Below, piece after piece: positions 38,105 through 64,000 of a stretch of DNA of 64,000 nt. Position numbers and translations under genes: made by a program. A model generated the notes under the pieces. It was not told the origin of the DNA. It ran no database searches and worked only from the letters and a program-made list of their open reading frames with translations. Source of the DNA: Erythrocercus mccallii (Eukaryota; Chordata; Aves; Passeriformes; Dicruridae); the NCBI GenBank assembly GCA_013397435.1, contig VZRG01001523.1:7212-71211 (forward strand), given 5' to 3'. How positions within the stretch are numbered: the stretch's first letter is position 1; every line of letters begins with the position of its first letter.

Positions 38105-40426
38105 TTAATCTAATATTATGTACACAATATAATATTTTTCTTAACACTGGGTGGTGATTTTAAAAGCTATAAGGAGACAAAGTTAACTGCTTCACATTTT
38201 AAGTTCTATCCATTGACCATTTTTTATCCAATTATTTTCAGTTACTGGTGGTATTTCCAGGGGTTTTTTTGGGTTTTGTGGTTTTTTGTTGGTTTTTTTT
38301 TTTTTTTGGTGTCTATTTGCCTTTGGTAGATAAGGAGGAACAAGCCAACTTATATGTGGCAATTGATTTGTTTTTCATTCAAGGAGATGAAAAATTGGGG
38401 CTGCATTTAGACAACTGGGGGCTCACTTGTTGGAATCTGCTGTGCAGAGGTCTTGGGGATGGTATGGGGAATGATGTGTTATTTGGGAGATGCTGTGGCC
38501 CAGATGGTTTGTATGACTGTGATGACAGAAGTTGCACACTCAAGTAGAGAGGCCAATATTAACACCTGTAACTGGTGGGCACAGGGTTGTTGCTGGTGTG
38601 CTTTGCTCTCAAGACTGTTGGGAAAATTCTTACTGTAAAACTTTTCTATTCACCATGATTTGAGGCAGTGAGTGAGAGTCTGGGTTATATCCTTCAGCTG
38701 AGCTCTTGGTTCAGCTGTGTTGAGTCCTGATCGTGAAATACCCTTTTACTCTGGGTCTCTAACTCAAATATCTTCTGGAGCTCAGATTTTATCCAGCTAT
38801 TGTGTGTAAACATCTCTTATAAATAAGAAGTGGTATTGGGTATAAAGCTGTCAGTGAAACTGCTTTTGTTGAGCTCTGATGGATAACGTGCTTATGATTC
38901 TCTGCCTCTGTATTCTGGTGGTAGAAATATGAAATGGAAATGATGTCTGGCACTGAAATTGTGCAGGAAAAATCAGACCTGCAAATGCATGCAATTTCCT
39001 GTCCAGCACCAGCATTTCTGATATTTTCATTGCATGTGTAATCCACTCGGGAGCTGAGGTTTTCTTCAGGCTCTTGAGGTGTTTTTGTTTCATGCCAGAC
39101 AGCAGAAGGCTGCAATACAGCTCTGAAGTCTGGGGTTTGTTTTAAATGGAGCTTGGCTCCTTTTCTGCAGAATGCTATTTCTGTTGAGAAGATCATGAGC
39201 TTTACACAAGGGAAATTCCAAAAGAACGGATAAGAGAAGTGATATGATTTGTTTAAACTGATTTTGTGGCACTTCACATCTCACTGTTTAAAGTCCCCTT
39301 CCCTGAGCTCCCTTTCCTTCCCCTTTGATTGAGAGAGTGCTCACTTTGGAAATACATTTTCTTTATAGGAATTCAGTGTCATTTAATTGACTACACAGAA
39401 AATTGTGAGCAGCTGCACATGCTGATGTGTGATTTATTTATTTACTTTGTGCAATTGTAAAAAAGGTTAGAGTAGTCGCAGTGGTAAAGAATTTGTTTCT
39501 TTTTTTTTTTTTTTAGTTTGGTGGCATTTCAATGTTGAGGCAACAATGACTTCACTTGGTAATTAAACCTCATTTGTGAAAGACCTTTTCCCTATTAATT
39601 TGATCCATTAAAGAAACGCTCTTTGAAGCTGGTAGTTAATCTTCCTATTTAAATGGCTAGGTTTTACTCAGATTGGTTACAGCTTAGGTTTAAATAGCAG
39701 CTAAAAATAGCCAACTGTTGTGCTGTACAGTTTAAACATCTATCTATAGTAGTAGCCTTTCTAGAAAGGAAACATGTAGTAAAAGGGAGAGGAGACGCTG
39801 CCACTCGGGCAGCACTACTTGGTTCCAACATCCCCTTTTCCTTAGGGTTTGCCCATCACCTCCAGCTGGCAGCACTTGCTGATCTTATTCTGGGATTAAT
39901 TTTTAACACAAAGCACTATGGGCTGGATTTGAGCAGCATTTCAGTTGGTAATTAATAATTCAATGGTCAGGAGAAGTTTTGACTGTTCCTGCTGAAGGCT
40001 GCTGCCAAGGGTGCTAAAACCTGGCAAAAATCTGGAAACTACCCAAAATATTTTCAAGAACATTAGCTGTCAGAAAGAAAATACAAGGGCTGAAATCCCA
40101 GCTTGTGAGGTTAGTGTCTATTTTCATCTCTTGAGTGCCCTGTGTGATTCACACAAGTCTGACAAACCTGTGGACTTGAAGTGCTCAGCTTGATTGCCAG
40201 AGCAGGGGAGTTTTGGCTTAAAAATGTCTGCAGTTGGAAAGGAAGCCATGACAAAACTGCAGGAATCTGGGTGGATGGCAACCATTTACTTCCAGGAATT
40301 CTCTCTTGCGTTTTTGTTATAGGGTGAACATTTTTCAGGTGAAGGGATTTTGAATGAGTGAGTAGCTAACGAAAATCAGAGGTATAAAGGTGAATCTGTT
40401 TAAGGCAACAGAATTGCTTGTGCTGC

Positions 40427-40985
40427 TGTTACAGTTTCAGCTGGGATAGAGTTAATTTTCCTTCTAGTAGTTTGTGCAGGGCTGTGTTTTGGAGAGTAAT
40501 GCTGACAGCACACTGATGTTTTAGTTGTGGTTGAACAGTGCTTACCCTGAGTTAAGGAGTCCTCAGTTTCCCATGCTGTGCCAGTGAGGAGATGCACAGA
40601 AAGGCAGGAGGGGACACAGCCAGGATAGCTGACCTGAACTGACCAAAGAGATATTCCAAACCACAGAGAGTCATGGCCAGTGTGTAAACTGGGGGAGTTG
40701 GCTGGGAGGTGCTGGTCCCTGCTCTGGGATGGGCTGGACATCAGTCAGAGGGTGGGTGAGCAATTACATCCAGCATCACTTGTCTGTCTTGAGTCTTGTT
40801 TCTTTCTTTATGTTGTCTCCCTTGTCACTGCAATTATTGCTTTGTTTCAATTATTAAACTGTTTTTAAGTTGTCCCATGGGTTTTACGTTCATTGCAGTT
40901 TTCCTCCCCATCCCACGAGGGTGGGACAGGTAGTGAGCAAATAGCGTTGTGGTACTTAATTGTGGGCTGGGGTTAAACCACGACA
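40427..40985 (+). mobile_element. Solo LTR of an avian endogenous retrovirus
   Basis: A 559-bp unit starts TGTTACAG and ends with the terminus ACCACGACA, matching the TG...CA ends of a family of LTRs that I recognise in bird genomes. Internal landmarks are 'ttcagctgggatagagttaa' near the start, a degenerate TATA-like 'gtgtgtaaactggggg' near 40,678, an AATTATTAAA poly(A)-like signal near 40,849, and 'ctggggttaaaccacgaca' at the end. No gag, pol or env sequence flanks it, so it is a recombined solo LTR. A perfect target-site duplication is not visible. The family name (ERVL or ERVK type) is not certain. It lies in the same orientation as HIF1A. Confidence 0.82.
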
Positions 40986-41790
40986 GTTACCTTGAAATAC
41001 CTTTGACAAAATAGAGTTACAGTGAAATCTGTGGGCCAAGAAAGAGGACAAAGAGAATCTAGATGTTTTTTCCATTTCCACTCTTAGTTTTCCACCAAGA
41101 GAAAAGGTCCTTGAGTCCTGTCTTCAGTAATAAATATTTAATCAGTCAGGTTAAATAGCTGAAATATTTTTGCAGTATTGTTAAAGGTCAGACTTTTCGT
41201 AATGGCTATTTCCAGATATACCTGTATGTCAGGAGCCTCAAGCTTCTCAGACCAAGATATCCATCACTACAACAGGAACATCTGTTGTCACAGGAAAATT
41301 CAATGTGAAGAAATCTGCAATATGGATAATAGTGTCAGATATTTTGGGCTGCCCTTCTGAGGGACAAGAGCTTATATTCACAGGAATCAATGGAACTATT
41401 GTATGTCCAGAGTTTTTTACAACTGTAATTCCCATAAGTTAGTTTTTCTTTGTTACTATGAGTATGTCAATCTATTAATGTTTCTCATTCCACAGAAACA
41501 GTTTTTCTCTGCTGGCAGCGGCAGGAGTAGCAAGAGAGGATTGTGGGGATAATTTTATCAAGCTGGTAAAAAGGAAGGTAATTGTAAGAGAGATTCTGAT
41601 AGTTTATTCTGTCTTTTTCATGGATTATTAAGCTTCTCCCATGTGTCAAGGCATTCGTGCTTCCAGCTTCCAACACGGTATTGTCACACCCGCATTTCTG
41701 CACAAACTGAACAAGGTTTTGGCCACTGTGGGTAGTACAGCAGGGAAAGGACTGAAAATAGGTGGTTTGGGTATGTATTTTCTAACACTG

Positions 41791-42013
41791 AAGAGGGAAG
41801 ATACAGATTAGATATTGGGAAGAAGCTCTTTATCTGAGGGTGGTGACACCCTGGCACAGGTTGCCCAGAGAAGCTGCAGCTGCCCCATTCCAGTGTTCCA
41901 GGCCAGGTTGAATGGGGCTTTGAGCCATGGCAGAAGCTGTCCCTGCTCATGGCAGGATGGAAATTGGATGATCTTTAAGGTCACTTCCAACCCAAACCAT
42001 TCTCTGATTCTTT
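41791..42013 (+). mobile_element. CR1 LINE fragment, 3' end
   Basis: The CR1 tail shows 'gattagatattgggaagaag', 'ggttgcccagagaagctgca', 'ggccaggttgaatggggctt' and 'cttccaacccaaaccattct'. About 30 bp of the usual 'gagcaacctgggatagtgg' segment is rearranged or deleted. It lies about 0.8 kb downstream of the solo LTR, in intron 1. Confidence 0.88.
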
Positions 42014-42658
42014 GAATCTGGTTCATTATGTCCCAGGGATCATTAGCTCATGAATTGCTTTGCTCTGTAATTTGTGGTACCTCACACAAAGATGTGTGCT
42101 AACTAAAAAGGACTTTTGCACAGATCCACAGACTTAGCAATGTGAATTTGGCAGTGGTAATAGATGGCTTTTAAGTCTTGTGAAATCTTAAAACAAGTAG
42201 TTCCCAAACTGCAACTGCCTTTTATATCTCAGGTGAGTGCAAAATGAACACAGGGTGCCTTCAGAAGATGTAAATGTACAAAAAGAAAACTGGACAATAA
42301 TAGTGTGTGGTTTTGTATTGTTCATATAAAAATAAAAGCACATTTATTTCCTCAGGGACTATAGCAGCACTGACTTCTTGTTTGCAGGTGAGAAAAATTT
42401 GGAGCTCCCGTGTGAAAATGTTTAGTTCAAAACTCACCCGACCAGGTGCATGAGACAGAAGTGACCTGATGTGGGTGTTGGGAAAAGGGGGAATTCTCCT
42501 TGTTACTGACAGTCTTAACTGTTTCAGTGCTTTCTCTCAGTGAGCTGTTCTTTACCTCGTGTTCTTGAAGAGGCAGGTCTACCAAGGCAGTGCAAAGAGA
42601 ATGAGGTATTGCTTTCCAGTATAGGGGAGATTTTGGAAGGGGCTTTTCTGGAGAAAGT

Positions 42659-42706
42659 GAATCATGGAATCATCATAGAATGGTTTTGGGAAAGGGACTT
42701 TCTGGA
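42659..42706 (-). mobile_element. Short CR1 terminal remnant, reverse orientation
   Basis: The sequence 'aatcatggaatcatcatag' followed by 'aatggttttgggaaaggga' resembles the reverse complement of the CR1 terminal octamer repeats plus the first bases of the tail. It is only about 48 bp and diverged. Confidence 0.5.
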
Positions 42707-43181
42707 TTGCTTAAAAAGCAGCATAACTCATGTTAAATGTGTATCCTTGCTTATCTGACCTGTTAGGTGGGCTTTGTAAGGATGGTAAAAAAGGAAAAAC
42801 TTGGAGAATGTACATGATGCATGATGCTGGAGCTATGAGCTGGAAATTACCTACTCTGTAATTTGTTGAATGGACTTGAGGGGTCAGGATTTGGAGGCTT
42901 GAGAGGCAGCACTCAAGGTATGAGATAAGCAGGAAGGATTCTATGTACGAAAGTGTCTGTTTGAAGAACTGATCTTGTTGGAAGACTCTGTGGGTTTGAA
43001 TTTAGTTCTGTCAGAGCCCAACTGGGGCAGAAGTTGATACAAAGAATTACACTTGCTCTTTTAAGTTGACCTTCACATTATTCAACTTCCACAACTGGTT
43101 TACTTGGCCACTGGGCAACTTAGTTTCACCTATCACAGAGAGCTCTGTTCCCTATGTTAACCCTAAACTTTGTTTCTCTAG

Positions 43182-58235
<15,054 letters not shown>

Positions 58236-58263
58236 GCTTTCACAAAACTTGCTCCTTTTTTGG

Positions 58264-58270
58264 ACACTGG
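58264..58270 (+). promoter_or_regulatory. miR-199a-5p seed-match site in the HIF1A 3' UTR
   Basis: The sequence acactgg is complementary to miR-199a-5p nucleotides 2-8. It lies 29 nt after the stop codon, at the same place as in the human 3' UTR, where HIF1A is a reported target of this microRNA. Only the seed and position were checked here. Confidence 0.55.
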
Positions 58271-59439
58271 TGAATCATCACCTAAAGCAGTCTATTTATA
58301 TTTTCTATATCTGATTTTAGAAGCCTGGCTACAGTACTGCACTAATTCAGTTAGTTCAGTTTTGATCCCCTTTCTACTTATTTTGACAGTCTTTTTAATA
58401 TGTTCTTTATGTAACAATAACTCCAACTCTAGTGCATTTTTATAATTCTTTGGTACACACACTTTTAAGTCCATTACATTTAAAACACATTTGCAATAGC
58501 AGCTTTGAAATATGCACCTGATTAAAAAAAAAAATATTTATTTTTTGGCTGGGGAGTTGGTCACCAAAACTTATCAATAGTAAAATGCCAACACAGGAAA
58601 AACTGGCAATACTTCCATCCTGCTTTTCATAGGTAGTTGGAAGATTTGTGCTCTCTTACTCTTTATGTTCAAGTAAGTTTTTTATGTTAATAGTTTTTAT
58701 AAGAAACAACAATGCTTTGCAGCGGTGCATTGTAGCCACAATCGCACAATATATTTTCTTAAAAAATACCAGCAGTTCCTCATGCAATATATTCTGCATT
58801 TATAAAAACTAGTTTTTAAGAAGAATCTTTTGTTTGCCTATGAAAACATGTTTAAACCTGGATTATGTCATTATTTTAGTCACGTTGTAATATAAATTGT
58901 TCTTAAATGCTGTCTTATGCTTTTGACTTCAGTGGGTGTGGTTAGTCAAAGGAAAGGCTTTATCTGGAAAGGGCTAGCAGCATTTTCTTTGGATACGTTC
59001 TCAATTTAGAGAAAGTTTGATGTTCTTAAAGTAGTCACTTTGCCAGCTTAAAAAAAAATCCCTGCCTGTAGTTGTTGAAGTTAATGCTAATATTGTGTAT
59101 GATCTTAAATCTAAATGTTCAGCTTACCCTGTGTGGTATAGGTGATATTTCAAGCAGATTGTAAAACATCTTGCATTGTTAGCAAACTTTTATCTAGTAC
59201 ATCATTGAGTTGCTCAATATTTTGATGTTTTGGTTTTATGCACCTTGTTGCTATTAACATCCATATGTTTTCATGTAGATTTCAATAACTTGAATATATT
59301 TAGAAGTCTTTTTATTTAGAAATATATAGTTGTCACAAACATCTTATTTTCCTATATGTACTGTACAAAACCTTCATTCACTCATTCTTTTTGCTCTTTG
59401 TGGTTGGATCTAACACTAACTGTATTGTTTTCTTACATC

Positions 59440-59445
59440 AATAAA
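59440..59445 (+). terminator. HIF1A: HIF1A poly(A) signal
   Basis: A canonical AATAAA sits in a block (tacatcaataaac followed by tgtggaccagg) that matches the 3' terminus of human HIF1A mRNA. A GT-rich stretch, gggagtgtgtta (59,469-59,480), provides the expected downstream element. Cleavage is probably at about 59,455-59,465. Confidence 0.88.
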
Positions 59446-60870
59446 CTATATGTGGACCAGGCCCCCTTGGGGAGTGTGTTATCTGAGAGAAATGAGATAA
59501 TTTATATTTTTGTTAGTGGTTATTGTTCATCCGTGTTCCCTTTTTAACTTAGAGTTGATTGGAAATCACTGCTTCCTTATTTTGATTGTAACATCTCTGC
59601 GTTAATTATTTGAGCCTGTTCAGTACTGAAGTCTCCCAGACAGTGTTGTACTACCACTCGCCAAAGACGTTACACTTCTCAACCTGTAATCACACCAGTG
59701 AGCAAACCTGGCAGCAAGGAGGCAGCATTTTTGTTTTACATTAGAGCAGAAAGAATTCATCTTTATGAACAGCTTAAAGGCTTGTCTCTGGAAGCTTTAT
59801 CAAGGTAACACAGGAAAGCAGGAAAAAGTAAAATTCACAGGAGTCATTGATCTGAGATGGATTTCTATCACAAAACTCCATGATTCAAAAATTAGGCTGG
59901 TACTTGATGAAACTTTTTCCATATTTTTGTGCTGTTGACCCAGTGACTTTCCTCATTTTGCTGTCAAAAACCACAATGCTACTGGTAACCCTGTGTTGTG
60001 TAAATATGGCCAAGATATTCTGTGCATTCTCCAAACTATTTTTAAAAAACTTATCTCAATATAAGTAACCAGTCGTGGAGTGTCACAAGAGTTACTTTGG
60101 TTTTATGTTGTAAACTTTTTGGTTTCCTTGCACTGTTTTGAAATCAATGTCGTGGTACATAGGCGTAACCTGTTCTCTAAAATTATTTTCACTGAAAGAA
60201 GCACTTTCCAAACTGCCACAGCTCTATGAAACTAAAAGGACACTATTAACAAAAAAATGATTAGGCACTGGCAGCAGAAGATAGTTGCACGCTTGTTAAA
60301 GTTTTGAGTAGAAGTTGCACAGAGAGGAGGAGGTATAGAGGGGCAGTCAGCTGCAGCTGAAGCTTCATGCAGAGAACATTTTCACTAGTGAACATTTTTA
60401 ATACATTTTTAATGGCTAAAAGCAGCAGAGCTCCTCCCTGCCTGCTGTGTCTAGGCTGGCATTCTTTCTAAGGCACTTTTTTCTCTGTCAGCAGTTAGGA
60501 GGTTTCAATAGTGAAGCTGGGTTAAGCCCCACAGTTTAGGGCATCCCTCCTGCTTTAGCTCTGCATGGATTGGTGTTTCTGTGAGAGTCTTACAAGCAGG
60601 TGAAAAGTGCAGCTGGGTTCTATTTGTGTACTGCCCCACGAAGCTTTGAGCTGGCCTGGGGGGAGTTATCCCTTTGCACTCCCAAGAGACAGCTCAGAGG
60701 TGTTCTGCTGCTCTCTTGGCCGAGTGTTGGAGGAGCCTGACCTGTTTGGATCTGTCAGGTTCCCTTCAGTGCACTAAGAGGGCAGAAAGTTTTCAGACTA
60801 AAATCTGTGTTAAAAGAGAAGAGAAACTGAAGAGCCCCATATGATTTATGGTCATGAGCCTGTTGGAGTC

Positions 60871-61010
60871 AGAGAGTGGCTTGGGTTGGAAGGGACTTTA
60901 AGGATCATCTTGTTCCCATGCCCCTGTCATGGGCAGGACCCATTCCATGAGATCAGGTTGATCAGATCCCCATTCACCCTGTCCTTGATCATCTCTGGTC
61001 TTAGTGACAG
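60871..61010 (-). mobile_element. CR1 LINE fragment, reverse orientation
   Basis: The fragment shows 'cttgggttggaagggacttt', 'aaggatcatcttgttcc' and 'cctgtcatgggcaggaccca', the bottom-strand form of the CR1 3' end. It then diverges into 'gatcaggttgatcagatccc', a pattern of related CR1 subfamilies. Confidence 0.8.
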
Positions 61011-61494
61011 CAGCTGTGGATTTAACTGAGCCATGTTTCCTCTAAAAATCTCAATTCTAACATTTTTTACTATGCATAATAACATTTTGATTACTGTGAT
61101 GAACTGCAGTAGCTGTATTGATTTACTGTCGGGGGAAAAAATAACCTAACAAACCCCCCCAAGCCTCCTAGAGATGCTGAACAAGGCACAGAAAAGAAAC
61201 AGTAATTGCTCTGGCCTTGTAGGAGCTTTGCTAAATGCAGGTGCCAGTTTGCAAAACCTAGAAGTACACATTTCAGTTGCTTTTTTTTTCTTTTATTTCT
61301 GTTTTGCTAACTTTTTTTTCCCCCACTGTTAAACTTTTTTTGTCTCTTTAGACTCCAGGAACACACAGTCTGATTCTAGAGCTAATTTGGAGTACAAGCT
61401 TCTAGAACAAATAGCTTTCTAATTGTTTTCTTAGTGATTTTGCATAGTTTCTTTGCTGACTTGCTGTTTTTTTAAAATGTTGAGGCACCACAAT

Positions 61495-61710
61495 AGAAAT
61501 TATGAGGAAATTAATCACTGCGAGGGCAGTGAGACATTGGCACAAGTTTTCCAGAGCAGCTGTGGATAACCCAGCCCTGGAAGTGTCCAAGGCCAGGTTG
61601 GATGGGGCTTGGAGCAACCTGGGATAGTGAAATGTGTCCCTGCCCATGGCAGGGGGTTGGAACTGGGTGGGTTTTAAGGTCCCTTCCCATCGAAATCATG
61701 CTATGATTTA
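61495..61710 (+). mobile_element. CR1 LINE fragment, 3' end
   Basis: The fragment contains 'gagggcagtgagacattggc', 'aaggccaggttggatggggc', 'gagcaacctgggatagtgaa' and 'tgcccatggcagggggttgg', and ends 'catgctatgatttattc'. It is 5'-truncated with no coding capacity. Confidence 0.88.
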
Positions 61711-63138
61711 TTCTTTGTTGTAAAGAAGAAACTGTGGGTAGATACAGTATTTTCTCCTGTATATAGAACATGCTAATTATGTGAAAATGGTAAACTGAGG
61801 AGAATAACAAAGTTATCTTCCAGGTTTTCCTGACGACAGCATTAGTCAAGCCTGGCCTTCTTCAGGGCACAGTACAATTACTGTTTTTACATACAGATTT
61901 TAATTGATGTTTTAATCATCAACAGTGATGATTTTGTTAAAGGGTAAAGGAATTTTTAAACTAGTATTTATGATGACATAATTCCTTCCTTTACCTGGAA
62001 GTAGTTAAAATTTAACTACAGCTGTAACTCCCCAGAAATCTCTTAAATAGGCTGTGCAGTAACTTATCTTGGGTGTAAGATACTGCATAAATGAAGGTAG
62101 CCTGGAGTCCAAAGTACCTCTTGCTAACATACCCTCTTCCCATCTAGTAAGACTGGCTTGGACTTTGGTGATCTTTGAAAACCTTTGGGTGAAATGGAAA
62201 CAACTTACCTGAGAAATGAAACTTAGTAGTGTCTGTGCACACACATTAAACTCTCCCAAAGTAATTACTGAATTAAAGAATCGCAGATTAGGACCCTAAA
62301 GAACCATTTACATGTAACACCAATGAGGGTTTTAAAGACATCAAAGCTTAGTTTGGATGGAATGATCAGCTCTGTTTCCAATGAAATACAACTGTTGGGT
62401 CAGATAATTCTAATGATTACAGGTTAAACGATTGCATATTTGATAGTAATGTTTCCTTATTTAAAGAGCTGTTTAATTAAAGAGCTAAGCACTGGCAGCT
62501 AAAGGCAGTATCTGTTGGCAAGTGTTCTCCCCTTTACAGCGCCACGTGAACCTTTCCCAGTGCAGTGGGATGTGGAGCATCCTGCCACTGTCAGCCAGGC
62601 TGGACAGGCCCCAGGTCAGCCATCTGTCCCCTTCCCACTGCTGCCCTGCTCCTGACCAGAGCACGCAGCTCACTCAAACGTCACTGCACTTAGGCACGTT
62701 ACTCAAACTGTAACTGTCCAGCACGAAAACAAACACAGGCCACAAGGAATTCGTAGGAAGTCCATTTTCATAGGAATTCCACACAAGTTGGGTATCCAGC
62801 TTTCATTAAGAATACCAATTATGACTTAACTCCCTGAAAAGTTCTCTTCTGGAGGACTGGGATTTTTGGTCCAAATTCTAGAAATTAATTGTCATTTTCC
62901 TTCTGCTTCCCTGTTTACCTTGAGCAAGTTACCAAAAAGTTAAAGAGTTTGCTGCTGGATTTATACAGTGCAGTAGATTTTGTGAATAATAGCAGTATTC
63001 TCTCATGAAGAAGTGGTATATTTTAATGGAATTCTTTTTTGGAACCAAGTACAACGTATTGCAATTGATATTTCTCTTGAAACATTTTGACGTACTTGTG
63101 ACTGTATTTCTTTTTGATTGTGTAACAGTATAAAATTC

Positions 63139-63144
63139 AATAAA
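63139..63144 (+). terminator. Distal poly(A)-like signal
   Basis: AATAAA lies at the end of a UTR-like AT-rich stretch (about 63,000-63,140) and is followed by the GT-rich 'gggtttgtttctaatttgtg'. It has the layout of a functional poly(A) site. It could end an extended HIF1A transcript 4.9 kb past the stop codon, or an unrelated RNA. Confidence 0.45.
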
Positions 63145-64000
63145 AGAGAGGGTTTGTTTCTAATTTGTGACATCTGCGATCTTTCTGTCCGTCCTTTTTC
63201 CTCTATTGTAAAAGGTGGAGATGACTTTAAAGTGAACTAAACCACTGTGCAGAGTAACAAACTCCTTGCAGATTTGAGACTTTACTAACTGCTGTCAGAA
63301 ACGTGGGCATCAAGCAGATATGGTCACAGTCCCCAAAAGCATACATTTTATATAAATATAATATACATATATAACATTTATATACAAGTTGAATCCTATT
63401 CACATGTGGTTATCCCACCTGAGTTAAGCAGATCACATGCATGAACAGAAGAGGTCAAACATACAATTTAACAAGTTGGATATGGGGATGGCGTTGGTTT
63501 TCCTGGAGGAAGCCAAAGAGCAACAGCTACAGAGCCAGAGGAAGAGAGGACATTATGAAGCCTCTTTGATTAATCACACCAGAAATGCCCTTAGTAACAA
63601 AACACAAACTCGTTTGAATCCATGGTCATGTCTCCAGGTGATTTCAGTTGCTGTCACTACACGCAAATGACTCAAAAAATTTGTGACTCCTGCTGTCCTG
63701 TTAAATCAATGCCATTTCCTACTACACAAATGTAAAAGCTTTTGCAACGTTTGTGCTTATTGGGAAGTCTGAAAGCAGGAGGCATGTGCCAGTAGAGTAT
63801 GATCCGCAAGATGGAATAGGCTATTTAATAAAATATATTCATGATTTACTTTCATTCAAGTAGATTAAAACATGATTTATTTTCATGTTTTCAACTTGAA
63901 AATGTGTTCGAGTGCAGTCATATAAAGTATTAAAAAAAAGACTTGTTTTGTGCCATGTGCACTGGAAAACCCCGTTATTTATATCAGTGCAGGATAAATG

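Larger units (their letters stand above)
28881..43181 (+). other. HIF1A: HIF1A intron 1 (5' boundary uncertain)
   Basis: This is roughly 14 kb between the promoter island and the exon 2 acceptor (tttctctag at 43,173-43,181). It holds T-rich and G/T-rich tracts (for example 29,958-29,980, 30,047-30,064, 38,065-38,104 and 38,258-38,310), one solo LTR and CR1 pieces. No coding sequence is recognisable. The longest open frame, about 33,145-33,606, starts inside a T run without an ATG and resembles nothing I know. The first few hundred bases may still be exon 1 or 5' UTR. Confidence 0.7.
58236..59460 (+). other. HIF1A: HIF1A 3' UTR (3' end approximate)
   Basis: About 1.2 kb of AT-rich sequence follows the stop. 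Several blocks match the human HIF1A 3' UTR as I know it: 'gcagtctatttatattttct' early on, 58,711-58,830 (cacaatatattttcttaaaa and ctagtttttaagaag), and the last 100 bases with 'tggttggatctaacactaac'. AUUUA-type elements at about 58,290 and 58,536 suggest regulated mRNA stability. In mammals an antisense RNA (aHIF) is known against this region; nothing here proves one in birds. Confidence 0.88.
59461..64000. other. Region downstream of HIF1A
   Basis: No coding exon is recognisable. The region contains two CR1 fragments, an AT-rich low-complexity patch at 63,344-63,376 and a second strong poly(A)-like signal at 63,139. Part of it could be an extended HIF1A 3' UTR. SNAPC1, the downstream neighbour in mammals, is not seen and probably begins beyond the window. 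Confidence 0.7.

Noticed and set aside
40400..40868. Reading frames within the solo LTR
   Set aside because: They are translations of LTR regulatory sequence. No gag, pol or env similarity is present.
43066..43181. Open frame running into exon 2 from upstream, as the true start of the protein
   Set aside because: A pyrimidine-rich acceptor (tttctctag) immediately precedes the conserved ISSERR sequence. The upstream residues have no HIF1A similarity, so this is intron read-through.
59461..64000. 5' end of SNAPC1, the mammalian downstream neighbour
   Set aside because: No CpG island or recognisable SNAPC1 coding sequence lies in the last 4.5 kb.

Overview
This window is vertebrate, almost certainly avian, nuclear DNA. 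It has large introns and intergenic space, many fragments of the 3' end of CR1 LINEs (the main interspersed repeat of birds), and one solo LTR of a type I recognise from bird genomes. Its only recognisable protein-coding gene is HIF1A on the + strand, the oxygen-labile alpha subunit of hypoxia-inducible factor 1. The protein is chicken-like: 799 residues are encoded in exons 2-15, and 12 more expected from exon 1 give 811. The species cannot be fixed from the sequence; a passerine or other neoavian is plausible.

Layout. Bases 1 to about 27,820 look intergenic. I found no convincing coding exon there, only CR1 fragments, two 18-bp tandem duplications, a (TG)14 microsatellite, a GC/CpG-rich block near 10.7-11.8 kb, and candidate regulatory sequence around 24.9-25.4 kb. 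A CR1 copy ends at about 28,172, directly beside a CpG island (about 28,300-29,200) that should be the HIF1A promoter. That island is interrupted by a run of N (28,380-28,880), which probably hides coding exon 1. Intron 1 runs to 43,181 (about 14 kb) and carries the solo LTR and CR1 pieces. Exons 2-15 follow at 43,182-58,235 with intact phases and no frameshift. The 3' UTR runs to about 59,460, with a conserved poly(A) signal at 59,440. The last 4.5 kb holds two CR1 fragments and a second strong poly(A)-like signal at 63,139. In mammals SNAPC1 lies downstream of HIF1A, but nothing of it is recognisable here.

Function. The encoded protein has, in order, bHLH, PAS-A, PAS-B, an oxygen-dependent degradation domain with both hydroxyprolines (P402 and P562), a divergent inhibitory region, a nuclear localisation signal, and a C-terminal transactivation domain with the FIH asparagine (N788). 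The oxygen-sensing switch is therefore complete. The most notable protein feature is Cys28 in the DNA-binding basic region, where mammalian HIF-1alpha has Ser and HIF-2alpha has Cys.

I found no sign of an undescribed multi-gene system. The findings are local features of a bird HIF1A locus, and many of them rest on inference. Comparisons with human or chicken HIF1A are from my knowledge of those proteins, not from an alignment run here.
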